This document shows, one piece after another, positions 53,571-64,000 of a stretch of 64,000 bases of DNA. Positions within the stretch are counted from its first letter, which is position 1. The number at the start of each line of letters is the position of its first letter. The stretch is from positions 154,932,473 through 154,996,472 of the forward strand of contig NC_134399.1 in the NCBI RefSeq assembly GCF_050003625.1, written 5' to 3'. The notes under the pieces were generated by a model. That model did no database searches, was not told where the DNA came from, and saw only the letters and a list, made by a program, of their open reading frames with translations. This DNA is from Haematobia irritans (Eukaryota > Arthropoda > Insecta > Diptera > Muscidae). A program made the position numbers and the translations under genes.

Positions 53571-55156
53571 CATTCTAACCATTTTTCCAGATAATTTTTG
53601 GTTCGAGTGGCGACAGTGATTGTGAGTCACGCAGGGGTTAAGAGTCGACCTAGCGATGTCTGTCAGTATGTTGGAATTACGGCTACTTTCGAACGAAACA
53701 AGCTATCGACTTGGAATTAGTTGCAAGTCCAACCTCAAAAAAGTCAACCACGTGTTGTTTGGCAGGCAAAATAAAGCTATCACGCTTAAATTCCTTCACG
53801 TATAACTTTATTTATGAATGCAATAGATCAAAATACCTTTTTAAACTTGTTGACAATTAAAGGAACCATCACTGGTGTAAGTCTTTCAACTGTCAGGCGA
53901 CCGGTTTAGGTATGATAGGAAACTTAAGTTGATTGCAATACATACCATGCACCCTCTATATGTTTTCTTTAATCATATATAAATAACTTCTGAAATATAT
54001 TTAAAATTAAATCATAGATCATTTTTATGGTTTTGTAAACCTATTGTACTATATTTCTCTCATTTCTGGAAGTCATCTCTATGTTAAGGTACCAAATATC
54101 ATAAATCACACCATTCAATATTGTGTGGCAAACCCATAACATGGAGAGCAATATTGAAAAACCATTAAAGGTAAACGATTTCAAATTAATTTTACACCCA
54201 ATACCATTTGGCGTTTGTATTATGGTCTTTAGGTCAATCACAACATCCTATGCATGCCTTCCTATAAATTACAGTGACGGCCAGAAAAATTCAACTTTAA
54301 CCCCAAAATAGGGATTTACGGTATTCATGCTTGAAGGTAGATAGATAGGTGGGTTTGGGATGTTCAAATATTTTTATGGCAAAATATTCCATAGCAGCAA
54401 ACGTTACACCTAAATGCACACACAACTCGATATGTGTCTCGCCCCACTGGCAGTTTTTGTATGAGTGTTGCTATACATCTGCATATGTTTTGGCATAGAG
54501 CAATGCTTTCAGGGATATGTGTTGTTGTTTTCTCCGTCGTTTTCATTTGTTTTGAGAAACCTCTCCCAGTCTCTTGATGATGACGAATATAGGGTGTATT
54601 AGCAATGACGAAGCACTGAGTGAGTGTTAGCTGTAAAGTTGTGCAAAAAACGAAAATGATGATTTTATCAGGTTAACTCTTTAAGTGCTTTACAAAACAA
54701 CAACAACAACGATAACAAGGACAATAGTGCTAACACGACAACGTAACGTGGCGTAAGTTACGTGTGCAAATATTTCCAAATGGATTTTGTTTTGTTGAAT
54801 GGATTGAAATGAACCGCCACTACTGCCAGTGGACGCAACAAAAAAACTAAAAACTTTAGGGGAAAACATGTTCAGGGTTCCACCTTTACTTTACCCCATG
54901 AAGTATGGATAACTAACTAGCTTTGGAGAGCAGAGCAATGTGATGGTATGTGAATTTATTTTGAATTTGACGTTGCATGTGAGTGACCATGCATTACACG
55001 TTACGAGAGTATGTGCCTGGGTTAAATTCAAAAGGCATTTGAAAAAAGGTGGCATGTGATTGGAAAGATTTGTTTTACGGTTGGAAATCTATGTACAGAG
55101 ATGCCAAAGATTTCTTGTTTTAAAAATTCGAATGCGAATTTTTGCTTAGAATTCCA
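53571..55156. other. mostly unique noncoding DNA with a G2 remnant
   Basis: About 53636-53725 holds GAGTCGACCTAGCGATGTCTG and GAACGAAACAAGCTATCGAC, a worn G2 3'-region. The rest (53730-55156) shows no repeat, coding domain or element end. Confidence 0.45.
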
Positions 55157-55282
55157 ACAAGCCCGTGTTAAATTTATCGCTTCTGTGCCAATTTTACACC
55201 ACTTCCGGAACTAAAACGAACGCTATAGTTCCGGAAGTGGTGTAAAATTGGCACAGAAGCGATAAATTTAACACGGGCTTGT
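55157..55282. repeat. perfect palindrome, 57-bp arms with 12-bp spacer
   Basis: 55157-55213 and 55226-55282 are exact reverse complements (outer bases ACAAGCCCGTG, inner TTCCGGAACTA). The right arm is the normal interior of element N (compare 42195-42245), and the left arm is its inverted duplicate where N's own left end should be. Confidence 0.95.
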
Positions 55283-55390
55283 CATGGGATGGATGTCCAC
55301 CATTTCAAGCGCCGTTGCACTAATTTGCTTATAAATATTTTGCTAAATAAATATTTTTAAATTTTTTTATAATTTCAAATCCATTCTAAC

Positions 55391-58300
55391 AACGGTTGCC
55401 ACTTGTGCCAAATACAATTTACCAAATTATAAAAATCTTATTTTGATATTTTGATCAAATTTTTGTGATTAGTATAAAAAAAAAAACAGTAGCGACAATT
55501 TTATGAATGTTTACCATCCCTTGAATTGCAAAAGTGGTGAATTTTAAATGTTTTAAATATTTTAGATTCCTCCAACAAGGGAAAGTTGCTACTTCTACGT
55601 ATGAAGCAATCACAAATTAAAATTTTTTACGATATTGAAGTTATAGAAAATTTTGTTAAAAACTTATTCTATAGAAAATTTTGTCAAAATTCTATTTCTA
55701 TAAAAAAATGTTGTCAAAATATTATTTCTACAGAAAATTTTGTAAAAATTTTATTTCTATAGAAAATTTTGTAAAAATGTTATTTCTATAGAAAATTTTG
55801 TCAAAATTTTATTTCTATAGAAATTTTTGCCAAAATTTTATTTCTATACTAAACTTTGTCAAGATTGTATTTCTATAGAAAATTGTATCAAAATTTTATT
55901 TCTATAGAAAATTTTATCAATTTTTTATTTCTAAAGAAAATTTTGTCAAAATTTTATTTCTATAGAAAATTGTATCAAAATTTTATTTCTACAGAAAATT
56001 CTGTCAAAATTTTATTTCATTTGTCAAATTTTGTCAAAATTTTACTTCTATAGAAAATTCTGTTAAAATTTTATTTCTATAGAAAATTTTGTCAAAATTT
56101 TAGTTTTATAGAAAATCTTGTCAAGATTTTATTTCTATAGAAAATTTTGTCAACATTTTATTTCTATAGAAAATTTTGTCAAAATTTTATTTCTATAGAA
56201 ACGTTTGTTAATTTTTTTTCTGTAAAAAATTATATCAAAATTTTATTTCTATAGCGAATTTTGTCAAAATTTTATTTCTATAGAAAATTTTTTAAAAATT
56301 TATTTCTATAGAAAATTTTATCCAAATTTTATTTTTTTTTTTACGATTTTGTCAAAATTTTATTTCTATAGAAAATTGTGTCAAAATTTTATTTCTATCG
56401 AAAATTTTGTCAAAATTTTATTTCTATAGAAAATCTTGTCAATATTTTATTTCTACAGAAAATTTTGTCAAAATTTTATTTCTATAGAAAATTTTGTCAA
56501 AATGTTATTTGTATAGAAAATCTTGTGAAAATTTTATTTCTATAGAAAATTTTTTAAAAATTTTTTTCTATAGAAAATTTTATCCAAATTTTTTTATACC
56601 CTGTGCCACACTGTGGAACAGGGTATTATAAGTTAGTGCATATGTTTGAAAGAGACGAGATAGACACATGGTGTCTTTGGCAAAAATGCTCAGGGTGGGC
56701 TCTTGAGTCGATATAGCGATGTCCATCTGTCCGTCAACATATTTTTGTAATCAAAGTTTAGGTTGCAGTTTTAGTCCAATCGACTTCAAATTTGGCACAA
56801 GTATGTGTTTTGGCTCAGAATAGATCCCTATTGATTTTTTGAAATCGGTTCAGATTTAGATATAGCTCCATATATATCTTTCGCCCGATATGGCCCCAGA
56901 AGCCAGAGTTTTACCCTAATTTGCTTAAAATTTTGCACAAGAAGAACAATTAGTACTATAGTCAAGTGTGCCAAATTTTATTGAAATCGGTTCAGATTTA
57001 GATATAGCTCCCATATATAGCTTTCGCCCGATTGACACTCATATGACCACAGAGGCCAATTTTTAACTCCGATTTAGTTGAAATTCTAGACAGGGAGTAG
57101 AATTAGCATTGTAGCTGTGCGTGCCAAATTTGGTTGAAATCGGTTCAGATTTAGATATATCTCCCATATATAGCTTTCGCCCGATTTACACTCATATGAC
57201 CACAGAGGCCAATTTTTAACTCCGATTTAGTTGAAATTTTGCAAAGGGAGTAGAATTAGCATTGTTGCTATGCGTTCCAAATTTGGTTGAAATTGGTTCA
57301 GATTTAGATACAGCTCCCATATATATATTTTTCCTATTTGGACAAAAATGGTCAAAATACCAACATTTTCCTTGTAAAATCGCCACTGCTTAGTCGAAAA
57401 GTTGTAAAAATGACTCTAATTTTCCTAAACTTCTAACACATATATTTCGAGCGATAAATCATAAATAAACTTTTGCGAAGTTTCCTTAAAATTTCTTCAG
57501 ATTTAAATATTTCCCATATGTTTTTACTAACATTGTGTTCCACCCTAGTGCATTAGCCGACTTAAATTTTGAGTCTATAGATTTTCTAGAAGTCTATCAA
57601 ATTCTGTTCAGATCGAGTGATATTTAAATGTATGTATTTGGGATAAATCTTTATATATGCCCCCAACACATTTGACGGATGTGATATATTTTCGAAAATT
57701 TAGATCTACAAAGTGGTGCAGAGTATAATATAGTCGGCCCCGCCCGACTTTAGACTTTGCTTACTTGTTTTTATTTACGATTTTGTCAAAATTTTATTGC
57801 TATAGAAAATTTTGTCAAAATTTTATTTCTATGGATAATTTTGTCAAAATTTTATTTCTATAGAAAATTTTGTCAAAATTTTATTTCTATACAAAATTAT
57901 GTCAAAGTTTTATTTCTATAGAAAATTTTGTCAACGTTTTATTTCTATAGAAAATTTTATCAAAACTTTTATTTCTATAGAAAATTTTGTTAAATTTTTT
58001 TTCTATAGAAAATTTTGTCAAAATTTATTTCTATAGAAAATTTTGTCAAAATTTTATTTCTATAGAAAGATTTTTTCAAAATTTTATTTCTACAGAAAAT
58101 TTTGTCAAAATTTATTTCTATAGAAAATTTTGTCAAAACTTTTATTTCTATAGAAAATTTTGTCAAAACTTCTATTTCTATAGAAAATTTTGTCAAAATT
58201 TATTTCTATAAAAAATTTTGTTAAAATTTTATTTCTATAGAAAAGTTTGTCAAAATTTATTTCTATAGAAGATTTTGTCAACGTTTTATTTCTATAGAAA

Positions 58301-58518
58301 ATTTTGTCAAAATTTTATTTGTATAGAAAAGTTTGTAAAAATTTTATTTCTATTAAAAAAGTTTTGTCAAAATTTTATTTTTATGGAAAATTTGTCAACA
58401 TGTTCTTTCTATAGAACGTTTTTGCAAAATCTACCAAAACATCGAGATTTCTACCAATCTACCAAATAATAAAAAATATCTACCATTTTTGGTAGAATTT
58501 ACCAACTGTGGAAACGTG
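55391..58518 (+). mobile_element. 29-bp-array element with 8-bp target duplication
   Basis: Edges AACGGTTGCCACTTGTGCC and CCAACTGTGGAAACGTG are imperfect inverted repeats. ATTCTAAC (55383-55390) and ATTCTAAT (58519-58526) flank them. Element N copy 1 has the empty site ATTCTAACGCTTGTC. Between lie two long stretches of AATTTTATTTCTATAGAAA units (55625-56590 and 57775-58440) separated by a nested G3 element. This is the best evidence that the arrays are carried by a transposable unit, possibly hAT-like. Confidence 0.78.
56594..57767 (-). mobile_element. internal-unit element, family G3, copy b, with both ends
   Basis: Left end TATACCCTGTGCCACACTGTGG (itself a hairpin), right end complement of ACAAGTAAGCAAAGTC with GTCGGGCGGGGCCGAC. 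Units marked by GAAATYGGTTCAGATTTAGA fall at 56841, 56983, 57136 and 57299. The surrounding array at 56315-56360 holds a duplicated version of the target without the element, so it entered a T run. Confidence 0.88.
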
Positions 58519-58777
58519 ATTCTAATACTTGTCAAACGTTTGACCTCAAATATTTTCAAATATTAGCAATTCTTCTAGAATGGATGTAGCTTATTTTTCA
58601 ACAAAATTTAAATAATTGGTAACATTTCAATAAGTAACTCTGTTTTTAACCTATTTGAAACAAAAAATTTATAATTATAATTAAAAATATGAAAAAAGCG
58701 AGCTATAAAAAAAATAATTAAAATAACTTATTTTATAATTGTGACTTTAGAACAACTTCCAAATTTGTTTTGCTGGG

Positions 58778-60312
58778 ACAGTGAAAGCATTTCTCTGATA
58801 TCAAGTTTTTTCCGTGCCCAAATGTCAATGAAGTGATTCTACTTAAAAATATGTATACTTACATTAAAGAAAAATTTGTGGGACTAAGGTCACTTTAGTT
58901 TTGGAATTTTGAAAATGTCTTCAAAATTATTTAAATCGCAAAATTAATTAATTTAAATGACTTTATCATCTTATGTTCTCCATCAAAAAAAAAAAAAAAA
59001 TTCATCATGCCCCAGCATGTAACTCTTTCACGTCAATCACTTTATTTCTTTGGCAAATGCAAAATAGAAACTAAAGTTAAATTTAACTTTTATCTCAAAC
59101 TCCTTCTATGCCATGTATGCCTGTTTTCTGTTTATTTTATAAGAATTTTGATTAAGTTTCTCTAGCTCAATATAAACTTTGAAGAAATGCCATTTGATTG
59201 GGCATCTGGGCGTGTGTTTATAAACAGGGGAGAGTATGTTGCATGCCTTTCTGATGACACATGTTTTGCATGCCTAACACTTTTCATTTCTTCGAATTCA
59301 GCTTCTGTTTCCTTTTTCTATAGTTTTGCAACGCCACTTTGACAGAAACACTTTCTTGATCGAATTTCTAAGGTACGAAATAAAATTTGAGATTTTCTTA
59401 ATATTCGTTTTTTTGCTTTTCTTTACTTCCTTTGATGAAATTCTAAATTTGTTTTTTTTTTGCCGAAATGAAATTTAATATCCTTAAATTAGAAGAAATG
59501 TTCGTGACTTTCAGTTTTGTGAAATAACTTTGGGGTGTTGAAAATTAAATGTTGAGCACAAATGTATTTTTGATTGAATGTATAACAAATTTTTAGTCAC
59601 GCTTTCATTATTGGCGGTGGAAGCAAATTGAACGAAGAGAAGAAATCAGACTATAGCATTTTAAATGTATATTATTTTTGATGGTTTTTTTCGAGTATGG
59701 TTTTAAGATTTAATTCCAATATGGCAACGAAATCTGTTTCTTGTTTTCTATAAACTTTGGAAATATGTTATTTCTGTAACATAATAATTAATTATTTCTG
59801 TATTAATGTACTAAAAAATCATTGAAATTAAAACTTTTACTTAGCCTTTACAAAATATTTGTAAGGCCATATTCATCGTCGATATGTCGGTAATAGTGGC
59901 TACGAAGGACAAATGCAGAATTATGTTTAATTTGAACTCTGGAAAGAAAAATCAGGAGAGACCAGGCCTTCTCTGTGTATTATTGGGCGCTTTTGTTTTC
60001 ATTTTTTGTTAATTTTTAATAAGCAAACCTTTTCGGAAATATCATAAAATGTTAGATAGATAGATATGAGTTGTGGCCTTCAAACGGCTGACAAAGCCAT
60101 CACACGCAGCACTAAAGGATCGCTGCGGCATTTATACCAATTTCCCACGAAGCGTCGTCTTTAGATAATATATACTTTTTGGCGCCAAACTTACTCTCCA
60201 AAATACCCCGGGCGCAAAAGGCTAACGGACGCAGATCCGGAGATTTTGGTAGGTAGAAGTAAAGCTAGAAACTTAATTTAAAACAATTATTGGTTGACGA
60301 GTGCTGAGCGCG
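58778..60312. other. unique noncoding DNA
   Basis: An A run at about 58986-59000 and no other repeat; no coding domain. GCAGCACTAAAGG near 60105 and CCGGGCGC near 60208 are the only GC-richer spots. Confidence 0.4.
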
Positions 60313-63300
60313 CTTGCTACTCGAGCCATAAATAATCTACGAAAATTAGGAGAAAAAATTACCGAAAAACTACTATAGAAAATTATGTCAAAATTGTATC
60401 TTATATAAAATTTTGTCAAAATTTCATTTCCACTGAAAATTTTGTCAAAATTTTATTTCTACACTTGTAGAAAAAGTTTTGTTATACTTATGAAATGTGT
60501 CATTAAAATTGAGCCAATGAAACAAATTCATTGATATAACGAAATTTTTCGTTATTATAACGAATTTTCTGTTAGTCAACGAAACGTTTCGTACTATTAA
60601 CGATGATTTTCATAGTCTTAATGAAAATGTTTCGTTATATCAATGAAAAATTTTCGTTGGCTCAATTTTAATGAAATTTTCTTTGTGTGTATAGAAAATT
60701 TTGTCAAAATTTTATTTCTATTCAAAATGTTGTACAAATTTTATTTCTGCAGAAAATTATTTCAAATTTTATTTCTATCGAAAGTTTTGTCAAAATTTTA
60801 TTTCTATAGAAAATTTTGTCAAAATTTTATTTCTATCGAAAATTTTGTTAAAATTTTATTTCTATCGAAAATTTTGTTAAAATTTCATTTCTATAGAAAA
60901 TTTTGTCAAAATTTTATTTCTATCGAAAGTTTTGTCAAAATTTTATTTCTTTTGAAAATTTTGTCAAAATTTTATTTCTATCGAAAATTTTGTTAAAATT
61001 TTATTTCTATCGAAAATTTTGTTAAAATTTCATTTCTATAGAAAATTTTGTCAAAATTTTATTTCTATCGAAAGTTTTGTCAAAATTTTATTTCTTTGGA
61101 AAATTTTGTCAAAATTTTATTTCTATCGAGAATTTTGTTAAAATTTCATTTCTATAGAACAATTTTTCATAATTTTATTTCTATCGAGAATTTTGTTAAA
61201 ATTTCATTTCTATAGAAATTTTTTCAAAATTTTATTTCTATTGAAAGTTTTGTCAACATTTTATTTAAATTTATAGAAACTTTTGTCAACATTTTATTTC
61301 TAAAGAAAATTTTATTAGAATTTTATTTCCATAGGAAATGTTGCCAACATTTTATTTCTATAGAAAATTTTGTCAAAATTTTATTCCTATTAACAATTTT
61401 ATCTAATATTTATTTCTATATCAAAATTTTATCTAATATTTATTTCTATATCAAAATTTTGTTAACATTTTATTTCTATAGAAAATTTTGTGTAAATTTT
61501 ATTCCTATAGAAAATTTTGTATAAATTTTATTTCTACAGAAAATTTTGTCAAACTTTTATTTTTATATATTTTTTTCTTCTAAATTTAATTTCTAAAGAA
61601 AATTCTGTCTAAATTTTATTTCTATAGAAAATTTTGTCAAAATTTTATTTCTATATAAAATTTTGCCAACATTTTATTTTTATAGAAAATTTTGTCAACA
61701 TTTTATTTCAACAAAAATTTTATATCTATTAAAAATTCTATCTAATATTAATTTTTATATCAATATTTTGTCTTAATTTTATTTCTATAGAAAATTTATT
61801 TCTATTAAAAATTGTCTCTAATATTTTTTTTTTTATATCAAAGTTTTGTCTTCATTTTATTTCTATAGAAAATTTAGTCAAAATTTTATTTCTATAGAAA
61901 ATTTTGTCTAAATTTAATTTCTATAGAAAATTATGTTTAAATGTTATTTCTTTAGAACATTTTGTGAAAATTTTATTTCTATAGAAAATTTTGTCAACAT
62001 TTTATTTCTATTAAAAATTTTATCAAATATTTATTTATATAGAAAATTTAGTCAAAATTTTATTTGTATAGAAAATTTTGTATAAATTTGATTTCTATAG
62101 AAAATTTTGTCAAAATTTGATTTCTATAGTAAATTTTGTCAACATTTTATTTTTATAGAAAATTTAGTCAAAACTTTATTTCTATAAAAATTTTATTTAA
62201 TATTTATTTCTATAAAATATTTAGTCAAAATTTTATTTCTTTAGAAATTTTGTCAAAATTTTATTTCTATACAAATTTTTCCTAAATTTAATTTCTAAAG
62301 CAAATTCTGTCTAATTTTTTTTTTCTTTTGAACATTTTGTCAAAATTTGTTTTCTCTAGAAAAATTTGTCAAAATTTTATTTCTAGAAAATCTTTTTCTA
62401 ATTTTAATTTCTGTAGAAAGTTTTGTCAAATTTTTATTTGTATTAAAAGTTTTGTCTAAATTTTATTTCTATAGAAAATTTGGCTAAACTTTATTTCTAT
62501 AGAAAATTTTGTCTAAATTTTATTTCTATAGAAAATTTTGTCAAAATTTTATTTCTAGAAAGAAAAAAATTATATTAATGTCTAAAGAAAATTCTGTTTA
62601 AATTTTATTTCCATAGAAAGTTTGGTCAAAAATTGTATTTCTATTAAAAATTTTATTTAATATTTATTTATATAGAAAATTTAGTCAAAATTTTATTTCT
62701 ATAGAAAATTTTGTCAAAATGTTATTTCTATAGAAAATTTTGTTCTAATTGAATTTCTATAGAAAATTCTGTCAATATTTTATTTTTTTAGAACATTTTG
62801 TCAAAATTTGATTTCTATAGAAAATTTTGTATAAATTTTATTTCTACAGAAAATTTTGTCAAAATTTTATTTCTAGAAAGAAAAAAATTATATTAATGTC
62901 TAAAGAAAATTCTGTTTAAATTTTATTTCCATAGAAAGTTTGGTCAAAAATTGTATTTCTATTAAAAATTTTATTTAATATTTATTTATATAGAAAATTT
63001 AGTCAAAATTTTATTTCTATAGAAAATCTTGTCAAAATGTTATTTCTATAGAAAATTTTGTTCTAATTGAATTTCTATAGAAAATTCTGTCAATATTTTA
63101 TTTTTTTAGAACATTTTGTCAAAATTTGATTTCTATAGAAAATTTTGTATAAATTTTATTTCTACAGAAAATTTTGTCAAAATTTTATTTCTACAGAAAA
63201 TTTTGCCAAAATTTTATTTCTATAAAAATTTTTTCTAAATTTAATTTCTAAAGAAAATTCTGTCTAAATCTTATTTTTTTTTTTTTTGAACATTTTGTCA

Positions 63301-64000
63301 TAACTTCAACATTTTGTCAAAACTTGAACATTTTGTCAAAATATGATTTCTATAGAAAATTTTGTATAAATTTTATTTCTACAGAAAATTTTGTCAAAAT
63401 TTTATTTCTAGAAAAAAAATATATATTAATGTCTAAAGAAAATTCTGTTTAAATTTTATTTCCATAGAAAGTTTGGTCAAAAATTGTATTTCTATTAAAA
63501 ATTTTCTATTATATTTATTTCTATAGAAAATTTAGTAAAATTTTATTTCTATAGAAAATTTTGTCAAAATATTATTTCTATAGAAAATTTTGTTTTAATT
63601 GAATTTCTATAGAAAATTCTGTCAATATTTTATTTTTTTAGAACATTTTGTCAAAATTTGATTTCTATAGAAAATTTTGTCAAAATTTTATTTCTACAGA
63701 ATATTTTGTCAAAATTTTATTTCTACAGAAAATTTTGTCAAAATTTTATTTCCACAGAAAATTTTGTCAAAATTTTATTTCTATAAAAATTTTTTCTAAA
63801 TTTAATTTCTAAAGAAAATGCTGTCTAAATTTTAATTTTGTGAACATTTTATCAAAATTTGATTTATACGGAAAATTTTGTATAAATTTTATTTCTACAG
63901 AAAATTTTGTCAAAATTTTATTTCTAGACATTTTTTTAATATTAAGTCTAAAGAAAATTCTGTCTAAATTTTATTTCTATATTTATTTCTATAGGAAATT
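60313..64000 (+). repeat. terminal 29-bp tandem array, over 3.6 kb, runs off the window
   Basis: Left edge TGCTACTCGAGCCATAAATAA matches the GCCACTCGAGCCATAAATAA edge at 33115. After a foldback insertion (60465-60690) the AATTTTATTTCTATAGAAA unit continues without a break to the last base, giving well over 100 copies. Variants CTATCGAAA (60.78-61.2 kb) and CTAAAGAAAATTCTGT (61.6 kb on) mark subfamilies. No protein is encoded; the long frames translate the repeat. Confidence 0.95.
60465..60690. mobile_element. foldback insertion within the terminal array
   Basis: TACACTTGTAGAAAAAG at the left and AATTTTCTTTGTGTGTA at the right. Arms around 60496-60545 and 60618-60672 are imperfect complements (CATTAAAATTGAGCCAAYGAAA). 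It contains ATAACGAAA words akin to, but not the same as, TIR element K. TA at each end is consistent with a target duplication. Confidence 0.7.

Larger units (their letters stand above)
55226..58777 (+). mobile_element. element N, copy 2, left end lost, split by a 29-bp-array element
   Basis: 55226-55390 (CCGGAAGTGGTGTAAAATTGG, TTCAAATCCATTCTAAC) and 58519-58777 (CTTGTCAAACGTTTGACC, AATTGGTAACATTT, TTTTGCTGGG) match the two halves of copy 1 at 42190-42721. The left CCCAGC end is replaced by the palindrome. Confidence 0.78.

Noticed and set aside
60643..60996. Long frames reading FYFYRKFCQNFISIEN repeatedly (also at 31390, 52017, 55856, 57987)
   Set aside because: They are translations of the 29-bp repeat; they start and stop at random and have no other support.

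Overview
The window looks like repeat-dense, AT-rich nuclear DNA of a higher fly. I could support no host protein-coding gene, rRNA or real tRNA; almost everything recognisable is mobile or repetitive DNA. Three copies of a mariner element of the irritans subfamily closely match what I remember of Himar1, which was described from the horn fly Haematobia irritans. With a tRNA-type SINE tailed in CCTAA, this suggests a muscid fly (Haematobia or a close relative). The species is an inference.

Layout. 1-1 kb: plain noncoding DNA. 1-5.7 kb: tandem C-terminal fragments of a Jockey-type reverse transcriptase on the minus strand, interrupted by mariner copy A (1196-2455) and by a terminal-inverted-repeat (TIR) element (3451-4690). 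6-8.1 kb: two SINEs and unique DNA. 8.2-11.3 kb: a nest in which an old mariner fragment holds mariner copy B, which holds a 153-bp-unit element. 11.3-22.1 kb: another Jockey fragment, SINEs, and several elements built from about 153-bp internal units. 22.1-23.6 kb: unique.

23.6-28.7 kb is the most gene-like part: a Penelope-like retroelement with an uninterrupted 798-codon frame (reverse transcriptase plus GIY-YIG endonuclease), related direct repeats on both sides, intron-like segments and a hammerhead-ribozyme-like motif. It lies between 16-bp inverted repeats 5 kb apart, next to a hAT-like non-autonomous element with 8-bp target duplications. 28.8-37.8 kb: more 153-bp-unit elements, a 1.5-kb array of a 29-bp repeat and a second TIR element. 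37.9-43 kb: AT-rich TA-flanked foldback elements, several nested. 43.4-46.5 kb: three mariners of different age, including copy C with a full-length 348-codon frame but a mutated catalytic aspartate. 46.5-49.2 kb: a 400-bp tandem duplication and a nest containing about 82 TA dinucleotides. 50-58.8 kb: 29-bp arrays, foldback elements and a perfect 57-bp-arm palindrome. 60.3 kb to the end: one continuous 29-bp-repeat array running off the window.

The elements do not form a pathway. What connects them is nesting, which gives relative insertion ages and, in several places, an empty site that fixes element boundaries. Boundaries given as round or approximate were read by eye and may be off by several bases.
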